64,000 nt of DNA from Sphingomonas dokdonensis (GCF_002197685.1 NZ_NBBI01000001.1:744001-808000), one strand, 5' to 3'; positions 36,467-45,164 are shown, counted from the first letter of the stretch. Numbers and translations are program-made. The notes: a model not told the origin generated them from the letters alone.

Positions 36467-38152
36467 ATGCCGTTGTTCGCCGCGCTAAAGACCGTTGAAG
36501 AGCCATCGGACGCTGCGTTCGATCGGACGGCGGCGGCGATTGCGATGGATCTGCTACCGATCGCGGCGGTCGTCGTGGCGCTGGAAGGCGGCAAGCTGCA
36601 GATCAAGCTTTCCAATGCGGCATTTCACGAGCTGGGGCTGGATGTTGATCCGCTTCGCTGCGTGCTGACGCGCGATCTTGGCGGGGCGCTGGTCCAGTTC
36701 CTCAACAGCGGCGGCGACCGCGAACAGCGTAGCTGGCGGACCGGAAGCGCGGTGGAGCAGCAATGGTTCGACGTGACCTTTGCGCGCATCGACCTTGCCG
36801 CGACGCCGCGCTGCCTTGTCACCCTGGTCGATCAGACGCGGGGTATGCGCACCGAGGCGAGCCTGCGCCGCGAGATGAGCACCGACAGCCTGACGGGGCT
36901 GCCGAACCGCGCCGGTTTTGGCGATTCGCTCGAAGCGCGGATCGCGAATGGTTCGAGCCAATATGCCGTGCTGGTGGTCGACCTCGACCGGTTCGGCCGC
37001 GTGAACGCCTGCCTTGGCAGCATGGCGGGCGACGAGATGCTCATCACGGTTGCGCGGCGCATCAGGGAGTCGCTGCAACCGGGCGACGTGCTGGGCCGCA
37101 TCGGCGGCGACGAATTTGGCATCATGCTGGAAACCGGTGGTGACCGGGCCGCGATCGACCGCGCCGCCACCCAGATCCGCGCGTTGCTGGCCACGCCGGT
37201 GCGGCTGCGCGATTTTGAAATACGCATAACCTGCTCGATCGGAATCGCCTTCGAGGCGGAGACGACCGACGATGCGGAGGATGTGATCCGCAAGGCGCAG
37301 TTCGCCGTGCGTCGCTCCAAGGAGACGGGGCAGGCGGAGGTTTACGACACCCGCGCGCTCGATCGCGCGCGTGAGCGGTTTGCGATGGAAACGGCGCTTC
37401 GCCGCGCGGTGGAGGCGGAGCAGCTGACGCTGCATTACCAGCCGATCTGCGACCTCGCGAGCGGGCGGATCGTGGCCTTCGAGGCGCTGGCGCGGTGGAC
37501 CACGGAGGACGGAAGCGACATTCCGCCGGCCGATTTCATACCGGTAGCGGAAGAATCGGGGCTGATCGTGCCGCTGGGTCGCTGGGTGATCGATCGGGCG
37601 CTGCGCACGTTGGCCGAGTGGGACAAACGTGCCGGTACGCCGCTGGACGTTCAGATGGGAGTCAACATCTCCCCGATCCAGCTGCAACGCGACCAGATCG
37701 CGCCACTGGTGGCCGACGCGCTGAAGACTCACGGGGTGACCGGCGATCGGCTGAAGCTGGAACTTACCGAAAGCGCGCTGGTCACCGACCCGGACGGCAC
37801 CGCCGAGACGTTACGAGCGCTGAAGGCAACCGGCGCAACGATCGCGATGGACGATTTCGGCACCGGTTATTCGAACCTCGCCTATCTCCAGAAGCTGCCG
37901 ATCGACACGCTGAAGATCGACCGCAGCTTCGTCACCGGCATGATGGCGGACCGCGACAAGATCGCGATCGTGCGTGCGGTGCTCAGCCTTGCATCGGCGC
38001 TTGGCATGGCGACCGTTGCCGAGGGGATCGAGAGTTGGGCGGTGTCGCAGACGCTGTCGGCGCTGGGCTGCACCTATGGCCAGGGTTACCATTTCTCGCG
38101 GCCGCTGCCGGCGGAGCAAGCCTATGCGCTGCTGGAAGCCCCGCGCGGCTGA
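36467..38152 (+). CDS. PAS-like GGDEF-EAL cyclic-di-GMP protein
   Basis: This 561-residue protein has a PAS-like sensor at about 25-125, then a GGDEF domain with intact GGDEF at 213-217 (synthesis of c-di-GMP) and an EAL domain with FEALARW at 338-344, ELTES and DDFGTGYSNL (degradation). The product-inhibition site RxxD before GGDEF reads QPGD, so allosteric inhibition is probably absent. No membrane helix is seen. Either activity could dominate. The gene follows parC by 52 bp and its 3' end overlaps the convergent CCA-enzyme gene by 31 bp. Confidence 0.92.
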   Translation: MPLFAALKTVEEPSDAAFDRTAAAIAMDLLPIAAVVVALEGGKLQIKLSNAAFHELGLDVDPLRCVLTRDLGGALVQFLNSGGDREQRSWRTGSAVEQQWFDVTFARIDLAATPRCLVTLVDQTRGMRTEASLRREMSTDSLTGLPNRAGFGDSLEARIANGSSQYAVLVVDLDRFGRVNACLGSMAGDEMLITVARRIRESLQPGDVLGRIGGDEFGIMLETGGDRAAIDRAATQIRALLATPVRLRDFEIRITCSIGIAFEAETTDDAEDVIRKAQFAVRRSKETGQAEVYDTRALDRARERFAMETALRRAVEAEQLTLHYQPICDLASGRIVAFEALARWTTEDGSDIPPADFIPVAEESGLIVPLGRWVIDRALRTLAEWDKRAGTPLDVQMGVNISPIQLQRDQIAPLVADALKTHGVTGDRLKLELTESALVTDPDGTAETLRALKATGATIAMDDFGTGYSNLAYLQKLPIDTLKIDRSFVTGMMADRDKIAIVRAVLSLASALGMATVAEGIESWAVSQTLSALGCTYGQGYHFSRPLPAEQAYALLEAPRG

Positions 38153-39312
38153 GCGGTGAGGGCGTCGGCGATTGCCGCCGTGCGCGCCGCGTCGGGAAAA
38201 TCTTCCGCAATCCACTGCGTCTCGACCTGCCGAAGCGTGCGCGCGACCTCCGGCCCGCGGGCGATGCCACGCGCCACCAGATCGCCGCCGCCGAGCGGCA
38301 GGCGCGGCGGGGTCCAGCCCGCCAACGGCTCGACCGACGCCCCGGCGAGTAGCAGACGATCGAGCGCGATCGCCGGGCCGACGCGATAGGCGAGCGCGCG
38401 TGCGCCTTCGCTGCCCGGCCCTTCATGCGCGGCGATCAGCCGCTTGCGATCGGCATTCGACAGTCGCAGCCGCGCGCCGACGCTCTCCGCCGCATCGGAC
38501 GGGATCAGCGACGCCAGACGGCGGATCGGATCGGGGGCAAGCCCGGCCTGCGCCTCGGCATCGGCCAGCGCTTCGAACGCCGGCACGTCCGTGATTTCGG
38601 GCAGGACGGGCCGGAGGATGCCGCGCTCAATCATCAGCGCCACCACCGGCACCGCACCCTTCGCCACCAGCAGCTTTAGGAGTTCGGCCGCGATCCGTTC
38701 GCGGGAAAGCGCCATAAGGTCGTTGGCGCGATCGGTGCAGGCGTCGAGCCCTGGACCATCGGGCGCATCGCCAAAGCGCGCGTGGAAGCGGAAGAAGCGT
38801 AAAATACGCAAGTGATCCTCCGCGATACGCGTATATGGATCACCGATGAAGCGGACGCGGCGGTGGGCAAGATCGGCCAGTCCGCCGAACCAGTCGAACA
38901 AGGCGCCGCTTGTCGGATCGGCATAGAGCGCGTTCATCGTGAAGTCGCGGCGGGCGGCATCTGCCTCCCAATCGTCGGTGAACGCCACCTGCGCGTGGCG
39001 ACCGTCGGTTGCGACATCGTGGCGCAAGGTGGTGACTTCCACCACCGTGCCGGCGGAGACGGCCGTGATCGTGCCGTGCGCGATCCCGGTCGGGATGGCC
39101 TTGATTCCCGCAGCCTGAAGGCGTGCGATCACTGCTTCAGGCTGATGGCTGGTCGCGATGTCGATGTCCGCGACGGGCAGGCCCAGCAACGTATCGCGCA
39201 CGGCGCCGCCGACGTAGCGCGCCGCACCGTCCGATGCGCCCAGCGCCTCGGCCAGCGCGCTCAGCCCGGCCTTGTCGCGCCACGCGGCGTTCGGCAGGAT
39301 CACGCGGTCCAT
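38122..39312 (-). CDS. cca: CCA tRNA nucleotidyltransferase / poly(A) polymerase family
   Basis: This is a 396-residue class II nucleotidyltransferase. The head domain has VGGAVRDTLLGLPVADIDIA with the metal-binding aspartates, RRDFTMNALYADP and the nucleotide-recognition stretch EDHLRILRFFRFHARFG. Only the tRNA 3' CCA repair role is expected, since the protein is of alphaproteobacterial CCA size. The start overlaps the end of the NUDIX gene by 13 bp, and the three genes 40459-38122 look like one operon. The 3' end lies 31 bp inside the convergent GGDEF-EAL gene. Confidence 0.9.
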   Translation of the reverse strand: MDRVILPNAAWRDKAGLSALAEALGASDGAARYVGGAVRDTLLGLPVADIDIATSHQPEAVIARLQAAGIKAIPTGIAHGTITAVSAGTVVEVTTLRHDVATDGRHAQVAFTDDWEADAARRDFTMNALYADPTSGALFDWFGGLADLAHRRVRFIGDPYTRIAEDHLRILRFFRFHARFGDAPDGPGLDACTDRANDLMALSRERIAAELLKLLVAKGAVPVVALMIERGILRPVLPEITDVPAFEALADAEAQAGLAPDPIRRLASLIPSDAAESVGARLRLSNADRKRLIAAHEGPGSEGARALAYRVGPAIALDRLLLAGASVEPLAGWTPPRLPLGGGDLVARGIARGPEVARTLRQVETQWIAEDFPDAARTAAIADALTAQPRGASSSA

Positions 39313-39902
39313 CGCAGCCGTCGCGCCAGGTTCACGATCATGGCAGCGGTGGCACCCCAGATGCGGTGATTATCCCAGATGATCTCGTAATAGCGCCGCT
39401 CGCGTCCCTCCCATTGGGTGCGCGCCTCGACGTGATTGGCGCTGTCGAGCAGAAAGTCGAGCGGCACTTCGAACACGCGGGCGACCTCCGCCTCCGACGG
39501 GCGCAGCATCAGATCGGGCGGGACGACGCCGACGATCGGTGTGACGGTGTAGCCGGTGACCGTGCGGTAGCGGTCGGCCTCACCGACGACCTGGACCATT
39601 GACGGCGGAAGGGCGATTTCCTCGTCCGCTTCCCGCAGCGCGGCCGTGACGACATCCTCGCCAGGATCTAGCCGCCCACCGGGGAATGCGACCTGGCCGG
39701 CGTGCCGGCGGAGCGTTTCGGTGCGCTGCGTCAGGATCACGCCAGGGCGCGGCCGATCGGTGACGGGCACCAGAACGGCGGCGGGCGTCAGCGCCCCTTC
39801 GGTATGAAGGGCAACGTCGCCGTGATCGCCGGCGAGCAGGATCGTCTGCTGCGCCATGCCCTCGGTCAGCGCCCGTCCCAGCCGGTCAAAAAGCGTGCTC
39901 AC
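39300..39902 (-). CDS. NUDIX hydrolase, CoA pyrophosphatase (NudL)-like
   Basis: This 200-residue NUDIX enzyme has the box beginning GGRLDPGEDVV and ending READEEI, preceded by TQRTETLRRHAGQVAFPGG, which is the extra signature of CoA pyrophosphatases. It should split CoA or related nucleotides. GTG 39902 overlaps the preceding stop as GTGA, so it is coupled to the DUF1285 gene. The frame is open further upstream but runs through that gene. Confidence 0.88.
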   Translation of the reverse strand: MSTLFDRLGRALTEGMAQQTILLAGDHGDVALHTEGALTPAAVLVPVTDRPRPGVILTQRTETLRRHAGQVAFPGGRLDPGEDVVTAALREADEEIALPPSMVQVVGEADRYRTVTGYTVTPIVGVVPPDLMLRPSEAEVARVFEVPLDFLLDSANHVEARTQWEGRERRYYEIIWDNHRIWGATAAMIVNLARRLRWTA

Positions 39903-40459
39903 GGCGCGATCGGGAAAAAGGCACCCGCGCTCCAGACGCCGGGCGGGTCGTCGTTTCCGCTGATCGCGCGCTCGGCGAGTTCGTAATAGATCGACCGGGC
40001 GATCAGCGCCTCGAGCCCGCCGCGCACATGCAGGTAAGGATGCGGGCCATCTGCATGCTCGACGAAACGCAGCGGGTGGTCGGCGGAGGCGGTGACGATG
40101 TCGCCGGTGTTCAGGCGAAAGGCCAGGGAGGCGGCCGCGCCGTCCCCTTCCACTTTCATCTCCACCGCAATAAAGGGCGCGTCCTCCACCTCGATGTCGA
40201 GCTTTTCGACCGGGGTCACCAGCACATAGCCGCCGTCGGGCTCGCGCCGCAGGATGCGGCTGAAGGCGCGCACCATGGCGAGGCGGCCGATCGGCGATCC
40301 TAGGTGAAACCATGTGCCGTCACGCGCGATGCGCATGTCGCTGTTGCCGCAATGATCGGGGTTCCAGCGGTCGACCGGGGGCAGGCGATCCGCCTCGGCC
40401 AGCCGCGCAATGTCGGCCATCGTCAGCGTGTCGAAATCGGGGGAGGGCGCCATGGGCAT
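39899..40459 (-). CDS. DUF1285 family protein
   Basis: This roughly 186-residue protein has the DUF1285 pattern: LPPVDRWNPDHCGNSDMRIA, then DGTWFHLGSPIGRLAMVRAF, LRREPDGGYVLVTPVEKLDI and a C-terminal ALIARSIYYELAE. No function is established for the family. It is regularly found beside a CoA-type NUDIX enzyme and a CCA-adding enzyme in alphaproteobacteria, as here. The start is either ATG 40459 or ATG 40453, two codons apart. There is no signal peptide. Confidence 0.85.
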   Translation of the reverse strand: MPMAPSPDFDTLTMADIARLAEADRLPPVDRWNPDHCGNSDMRIARDGTWFHLGSPIGRLAMVRAFSRILRREPDGGYVLVTPVEKLDIEVEDAPFIAVEMKVEGDGAAASLAFRLNTGDIVTASADHPLRFVEHADGPHPYLHVRGGLEALIARSIYYELAERAISGNDDPPGVWSAGAFFPIAP

Positions 40460-40497
40460 GCGCCCGACGTAGGGACGGGGGCGCCTTCCGTAAAGGA

Positions 40498-41004
40498 TCA
40501 GCGGGCAAGCGCCGTGTTCGGTCCGATCTCGCCTGCGCCAGCGGGGACGCCATCGCCGCGTGCGAGCAGGCGGCGCTGCTCGAACGGGCCGGGCAGGCGC
40601 CATGCGCCCGTACGCGCCGCCGTGAATCCGAAAAAGCGCCCGTAATATTCGGGATCGCCGATGAGCATCAGCGGCGCGCCGGGCACGCGCGCCAAGGCGC
40701 CCTCCACGAGGTGTCGTCCGATGCCGTCGCGCTGACGCTCGGGCCCCACGGCGACCGGACCGACGAGCACCAAGGGCACCTGGCGGCCATCATCGCCGCT
40801 GAACAGCACCGGCCACAGCTGAATCGTGCCGAGCAGCGCGCCATCCTCGACCGCGCCGAGGCTAGGGCCGACAAGCGCGGGCACACCATCGCGTAGGCGA
40901 TAGGCCGTGCGGCCGTGACGATCGGCACCGAAGGTGCGGTCGAGCAACTGCTCCACCGCCCGTTCCCCGACCTGTTCAAGCCCGATCAGTTCGACCACCA
41001 GCAT
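40498..41004 (-). CDS. GNAT-family N-acetyltransferase (YhbS-like)
   Basis: This 168-residue GNAT protein has the acetyl-CoA loop VGPERQRDGIGRHLVEGAL and the stretch LMLIGDPEYYGRFFGF, which is characteristic of YhbS-type predicted acetyltransferases. ATG 41004 matches the domain start; the frame extends upstream without homology. It is followed after 38 bp by the DUF1285 gene and may be first in that operon. The substrate is unknown. Confidence 0.85.
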   Translation of the reverse strand: MLVVELIGLEQVGERAVEQLLDRTFGADRHGRTAYRLRDGVPALVGPSLGAVEDGALLGTIQLWPVLFSGDDGRQVPLVLVGPVAVGPERQRDGIGRHLVEGALARVPGAPLMLIGDPEYYGRFFGFTAARTGAWRLPGPFEQRRLLARGDGVPAGAGEIGPNTALAR

Positions 41005-41102
41005 CCTCCGCCCCCGACGTAACGGGGTGGCGCGCCTTAGCGATTCGCGCCTGTAACGCAAGTGGCATGGCGCGGGGCGCAATCTGGCGCTAAGCGCGCC
41101 GC

Positions 41103-41474
41103 GTGGAAGACATGCTCGAACTCGAAGTGCACGATCTGGAGGTGCCGGTGCTGACCGGCGTCTATTCCGAAGAAACGCACCTGCCGCAGCCGCTGCGAAT
41201 CTCGCTCACCGTGCTGCTTGATGCGCCCAGCCATTTCGCGCCTGACACGCCGCTGTCGGCCTCCAAGAACTATCTCGACCTGAAACATGCCGCCACCGGC
41301 GCCTTGCCGCCGGGCGTTCATTTCACGCTGATCGAGGGTGTTGCCGATCATATCGCCGACACGCTGTTTCTGCAGGACAGGCGCGTGCGACGCGTGAAGA
41401 TAAAGATCGTCAAGCTGGCGATCGCCGAGGACGGCGAATCGATCGGCATCACGCTGGTGCGGCATCGCCGCTGA
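41103..41474 (+). CDS. folB: Dihydroneopterin aldolase
   Basis: FolB cleaves dihydroneopterin to 6-hydroxymethyl-dihydropterin in folate synthesis. The 123-residue protein shows LEVHDLEVPVLTGVYSEETH, where the usual catalytic Glu follows the GV(Y/H) motif, NYLDLKHAATGA and FTLIEGVADHIAD. The start is GTG 41103 or ATG 41112. It stands alone, divergent from the GNAT gene. The sequence is more divergent than typical FolB, so a related aldolase/epimerase role cannot be excluded. Confidence 0.82.
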   Translation: MEDMLELEVHDLEVPVLTGVYSEETHLPQPLRISLTVLLDAPSHFAPDTPLSASKNYLDLKHAATGALPPGVHFTLIEGVADHIADTLFLQDRRVRRVKIKIVKLAIAEDGESIGITLVRHRR

Positions 41475-41523
41475 ACGCCGGCCGAGCGGCGGACCGGTCG
41501 GCCCGCCGCCCAATCAAATGGCC

Positions 41524-42378
41524 TTACTGCCCGCTGCGGGCGCATGGCCCGAGTTGCTGCAGGACGAACTGATAATCCTCGCGCGCGAGGTCGGCATCTG
41601 CGGGCTCCATGGCCTGCAGGCTGCGTGCCGGCAGCGACCGTGGCAGGCCGCACGCCAAGCGATACCATAACAAGGTGTCGCGCGCGGGCGGGGCTGCCGC
41701 GTCGTCGACGATCTCCGACAAGGCGACCGCCCAGCGGCGTTGCTCGCCCGGGCGACGCAGGATGTTGAGCGACACCGGCCGATTGTCCTGCGTGGTCAGA
41801 AATACCTGGGTTTCGCCTTCGCCGGGCAGCGATCCCGGAACGTGAAAGGCATTGCCTATCCCCGTCACGACGGGCGGGGCATCGGCGGCGAGCACGTCGC
41901 CCGCGATGCGGCGGGTGAGCGCGTCCAGCGCCGGCGACCACGCGCGCTGTGCCTCAGGGCCGACCAACTGGACCTGACCCGGGTTGCCGGGAACAGGACG
42001 GGCGAACAACAAAACGCGCGCCTTCTTGTAGCGCGGCTGCTTGCCGCCCGGGCCGAGCGGTGCGTCCAGCACATAGCCGATGCGTGGGGGTATTGCGCCC
42101 GGGCCGCGGATCAGCGCGGCGACATCAGCCTCCACATAATATCGGACAAAGCCGGGCGGCACGTCGGCCGCCTCGGCACCTTTGATCCGCGTCGTGCTCG
42201 AAATCGTTGCGTCCACGACAACCGGAGACTCGATCACCAGATCGGCAAGCGCGACATAGGAAGGCGCCGGCGCATCGGCCACCGAAGCGAGCGGGGGTTG
42301 CTGCGCGCCCATGCAGGCCGGGGCAAGCGTGACGGCGGCGCTGGCAAGCGCGAGCCTACGAATTGTACGGAACACCAT
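41524..42378 (-). CDS. Putative secreted protein or lipoprotein of unknown function
   Basis: This 284-residue protein begins with an Arg-rich, hydrophobic signal (RRLALASAAVTLAPACMGA) ending in a possible lipobox PAC. The mature region has SYVALADLVIESPVVVDATI, GFVRYYVEADVAALIRGPGA and DNRPVSLNILRRPGEQRRW, with a C-terminal Cys. No known domain is recognised; similar single-copy proteins occur in sphingomonads. It is divergent from the tonB cluster with 244 bp between starts. Envelope location is the only inference offered. Confidence 0.72.
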   Translation of the reverse strand: MVFRTIRRLALASAAVTLAPACMGAQQPPLASVADAPAPSYVALADLVIESPVVVDATISSTTRIKGAEAADVPPGFVRYYVEADVAALIRGPGAIPPRIGYVLDAPLGPGGKQPRYKKARVLLFARPVPGNPGQVQLVGPEAQRAWSPALDALTRRIAGDVLAADAPPVVTGIGNAFHVPGSLPGEGETQVFLTTQDNRPVSLNILRRPGEQRRWAVALSEIVDDAAAPPARDTLLWYRLACGLPRSLPARSLQAMEPADADLAREDYQFVLQQLGPCARSGQ

Positions 42379-42503
42379 GCGCAGAAGTTATCGCAACGTG
42401 CGCTTCTGATACAGAAATAAATCTGTTTTGCGCCGATTGTACGTTTGTTGCGTCCGACAAAGCGTTTGCGTGTCGTTAAGGCTCAAGTTAGGAGTCGCGC
42501 TGT

Positions 42504-42595
42504 GCAAGGGTTCCGTTTAGCCCTTGCCGTACGGACCGGCACGCCTACTCCGCACCATGCGGAGGCCGTGGCAGGCCGCCCGGCCCCTTCGGGCC
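42504..42595 (+). other. Structured leader of tonB: three successive hairpins
   Basis: The 119 bases before tonB contain three perfect stems: GCAAGGG/CCCTTGC (42504-42510 with 42521-42527, 10-nt loop), CTCCGC/GCGGAG (42548-42553 with 42559-42564, loop ACCAT), and GGCCC/GGGCC (42582-42586 with 42591-42595, loop CTTC). None is followed by a T-run. AGGGAG at 42605-42610 and the tonB ATG follow. This could be a stable or regulatory leader RNA. No known riboswitch is recognised. Confidence 0.4.
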
Positions 42596-42622
42596 ATAGG
42601 GATTAGGGAGTGCTTTTGCTGA

Positions 42623-43291
42623 ATGGCCTACTCTGACCAGAAGATGAGCGGGAGCAAGATCGTCGCGATTGCAATCGTGGCGCTCATCCATGCTGCTCTC
42701 GGCTACGCCTTCGTCACCGGCCTCGCGTTCCAATACGTGAAAAAGGTGTCGGAGAAGCTGAATACGTTCGACGTTGAGGAACCACCACCCCCGCCGCCGG
42801 ACGAACCGCCGCCTCCGCCGCCAGACATTCCGATGACGCCGCCGCCCGTTGTGGCGCCGCCGCCTATCGTGTCTGCGCCGTCGGCGCCGGTGACGATCGC
42901 CACCGTGCCTACGCCGCCGCCGGTCTTCGTGCCGACGCCGGTCGCACCGCCGGCCCCGCCGCCACCGCCGCCGCCGCCTGCGCCGCCGACGGTGAGCAAG
43001 GCGTCTGCGCCTAAGGGCAATCCTGCCGACTGGATCACGACGGATGACTATCCGCCGAGCTCGATCCGTGCGGAGGAAGAAGGCACCACGGTGATCAAGT
43101 GGACCATTAACGCCCAGGGGCGCGTGGAAAACTGCGTCACCACCCAGTCGAGCGGCTCCAACGCCCTTGACCAGGCAGCATGTCGTGCACTGACGCGCCG
43201 GGCCCGCTATGCGCCGGCATTGGACGCGGCAGGCAACCCGATCGCCAGCACGCAGACGCGCCGCGTCGTGTGGAAGCTGCCACGGGATTGA
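42623..43291 (+). CDS. tonB: TonB energy-transducing protein
   Basis: TonB couples the inner-membrane proton gradient to outer-membrane receptors. The 222-residue protein has an N-terminal anchor helix at about residues 12-32 (IVAIAIVALIHAALGYAFVT). A very proline-rich periplasmic spacer spans about 53-130, and the C-terminal TonB domain contains YPPSSIRAEEEGTTVIKWTI and the final VVWKLPRD. exbB follows after 44 bp, so this is the first gene of tonB-exbB-exbD-exbD. Its proline-rich stretch gives a glycine-rich open frame on the other strand that is not a gene. Confidence 0.94.
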   Translation: MAYSDQKMSGSKIVAIAIVALIHAALGYAFVTGLAFQYVKKVSEKLNTFDVEEPPPPPPDEPPPPPPDIPMTPPPVVAPPPIVSAPSAPVTIATVPTPPPVFVPTPVAPPAPPPPPPPPAPPTVSKASAPKGNPADWITTDDYPPSSIRAEEEGTTVIKWTINAQGRVENCVTTQSSGSNALDQAACRALTRRARYAPALDAAGNPIASTQTRRVVWKLPRD

Positions 43292-43335
43292 TCCAGGCTT
43301 AACAGAATCGCGCTTTTCAGAGGGAAACACATCGA

Positions 43336-44136
43336 ATGATCACCACCATCCTCGCCGCTGCAGCCGCGGCGCCGGCCGCGGCCGAAGGCGAAAACCCGTA
43401 CGGCCTGGGTGCCGCACTGGAGCAGGGCGGCATCATCGCTCAGACCGTGTTCGGCATTCTCGTGCTGATGTCGGTTGTCTCGTTCTACATCATGTTCACC
43501 AAGCTCTTCGAGCAGCAGAAGATCATCAACCAGGCGAAGCGCGTACGCGGCGGGTTCTGGCAGACGAATTCGCTGCGCGAGGGCGCGGCGAAGCTGGAGA
43601 AGAACTCGGCCTATAAGCAGATCGTCGACGACGGCCTGCAGGCGCAGGAGCAGCACTCGAAGCTGACCGACCCGGTTGAAGCACACGACTGGCTGCACGG
43701 CTCGCTCGCTCGCTCGGAAGCGATGATCAACTCGCGTCTGGGCACGGGCCTCGCGTTTCTCGCGACCGTGGGCGCGACGGCGCCGTTCATCGGTCTGTTC
43801 GGTACGGTTATCGGCATCTACCGCGCGCTCATCAAGATCGGTGCGGCTGGCCAGGCGTCGATCGACGCGGTCGCCGGTCCGGTCGGTGAGGCGCTGATCA
43901 TGACCGCCCTCGGTCTCGCCGTGGCCGTTCCGGCCGTGCTCGGCTACAACTGGCTGCAGCGCCGCAACAAGTCGATCGCAGAGGACCTGTCGGCCTTCTC
44001 GAACGACGTGCTCGGCTACCTGGCTTCGAACGGCGCAGTGCGCCCGACGGTCGCCGGTGCAACCAAGCCGGTCGCAGCGAAGCCGGCTGCAACCGCCACG
44101 GCCGGTCAGGCCGGCGGCGTGCAGACCCGCTCGTAA
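43336..44136 (+). CDS. exbB: ExbB/TolQ-family proton channel subunit
   Basis: This 266-residue inner-membrane protein has three helices: GGIIAQTVFGILVLMSVVSF, then GLAFLATVGATAPFIGLFGT with the channel-lining Thr/Gly, and EALIMTALGLAVAVPAVLGY. It forms the pentameric proton channel with ExbD. The N-terminal tail begins as an alanine-rich region and the C-terminal tail is Ala/Lys/Thr-rich. A strong hairpin separates it from the first exbD gene. Confidence 0.95.
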   Translation: MITTILAAAAAAPAAAEGENPYGLGAALEQGGIIAQTVFGILVLMSVVSFYIMFTKLFEQQKIINQAKRVRGGFWQTNSLREGAAKLEKNSAYKQIVDDGLQAQEQHSKLTDPVEAHDWLHGSLARSEAMINSRLGTGLAFLATVGATAPFIGLFGTVIGIYRALIKIGAAGQASIDAVAGPVGEALIMTALGLAVAVPAVLGYNWLQRRNKSIAEDLSAFSNDVLGYLASNGAVRPTVAGATKPVAAKPAATATAGQAGGVQTRS

Positions 44137-44145
44137 TAGGGGAAA

Positions 44146-44171
44146 GCGGGGCTGCCAGCCGGCAGCCCCGC
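44146..44171 (+). other. Strong intercistronic hairpin between exbB and exbD
   Basis: GCGGGGCTGCC (44146-44156) pairs with GGCAGCCCCGC (44161-44171) around an AGCC loop, giving an 11-bp perfect GC stem 10 bp after exbB. No T-run follows, so complete termination is unlikely. It may stabilise the tonB-exbB mRNA end or lower exbD expression relative to exbB. Confidence 0.6.
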
Positions 44172-44225
44172 CACCTTTCCCGGCCGGACAACCGGCGGGA
44201 ACGAAGACATAGGATAGTCTGACTT

Positions 44226-44711
44226 ATGGCGATGAGCGTTGGTGGAGACTCCGCCGCAGAAGCCCCGATGTCGGACATCAACACGACGCCTCTCGTGGAC
44301 GTCATGCTGGTGCTCCTCATCATTTTCCTGATCGCGGTGCCAGTCGTGATCCAAACGGTTCCGGTGAAGCTGCCAAGCGTGCGGTTCGATCCGACCACCA
44401 CCAAGCCCGAGAACGTTTCCCTCTCGATCACGACAAAGCCGGACGGCACCTGCGCGGTTTATTGGGGCATGACTGCTGTGACCCAGCAGGAGCTGCTCGA
44501 TCGCGCGGTGGCCAAGCTGAAGGCCGAAATCGAACGCCAGGGTGGCCCGAATGCGCCCGGCCTCGAACTGCCGGAAGCACACGTCCGCGGCGACGTTAAT
44601 GTGCCGTGGAAGTGCGTGGCAGGCGCGATCTACAACATGCAGATGGCAGGCTTCGCACGCGTCGGCTTCATTTCCGAACCGCCCCCCGGCTCGGGCGTCG
44701 AGCGTCTGTAA
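44226..44711 (+). CDS. exbD: ExbD/TolR-family protein (first copy)
   Basis: This is a 161-residue single-pass inner-membrane protein. The N-terminus has MSDINTTPLVDVMLVLLIIF, with the aspartate (VDVMLV) that carries protons, followed by a periplasmic domain with PVVIQTVPVKLPSVRFDPTT. It differs from the second copy by a longer periplasmic region containing two Cys residues (DGTCAVYWG, PWKCVAGA). Together with ExbB it drives TonB. exbD2 follows after 24 bp. Confidence 0.93.
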   Translation: MAMSVGGDSAAEAPMSDINTTPLVDVMLVLLIIFLIAVPVVIQTVPVKLPSVRFDPTTTKPENVSLSITTKPDGTCAVYWGMTAVTQQELLDRAVAKLKAEIERQGGPNAPGLELPEAHVRGDVNVPWKCVAGAIYNMQMAGFARVGFISEPPPGSGVERL

Positions 44712-44735
44712 GCTAAGCCACGAGGAGTAATCGAT

Positions 44736-45164
44736 ATGGCAATGAGTGGCGGCAGCGATGATGGCGAGCCGATGATGGAGATGAACACGACGCCGTTGAT
44801 CGACGTCATGCTCGTGCTCCTCATCATGTTCATCATCACCATTCCGATCCAAACCCATGCGGTGAAGGTCGACCTTCCGGTCAACAACCCGGATTCGCCG
44901 ACCAACCCCGTCGATCCGCAGAAGAACAAGATCACCATTGCGGTGGATGGGACGACCAGCTGGAACGGTGTGCCGGTGGATGCAGTGCGCTTGCGCCAGT
45001 ATCTCGACATCGCCGCGGCCATGAACCCGGAGCCGGAGTTGCACTTCCAGCCCGACGCGCAGGTTCGCTACGATGTGGTCGACCAGACGCTGGCGGTAAT
45101 CCGGCGGTCCAACGTGACCAAGCTGGGCTTCATCGGCAACGAGCAATATTACAAGGAGTTCTAA
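44736..45164 (+). CDS. exbD: ExbD/TolR-family protein (second copy)
   Basis: This 142-residue ExbD has MEMNTTPLIDVMLVLLIMFI, the same proton-carrying aspartate, and a periplasmic domain ending in LGFIGNEQYYKEF. It is a diverged paralogue of the copy just upstream. Two ExbD genes in one tonB cluster also occur in xanthomonads, where the second serves particular substrates (known for Xanthomonas, not shown here). CGAGGAG precedes the ATG, and a strong terminator follows the stop. Confidence 0.93.
   Translation: MAMSGGSDDGEPMMEMNTTPLIDVMLVLLIMFIITIPIQTHAVKVDLPVNNPDSPTNPVDPQKNKITIAVDGTTSWNGVPVDAVRLRQYLDIAAAMNPEPELHFQPDAQVRYDVVDQTLAVIRRSNVTKLGFIGNEQYYKEF

Noticed and set aside
42703..43038. Glycine-rich minus-strand frame resembling a silk-like protein
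   Set aside because: It is the reverse reading of the TonB proline-rich spacer.
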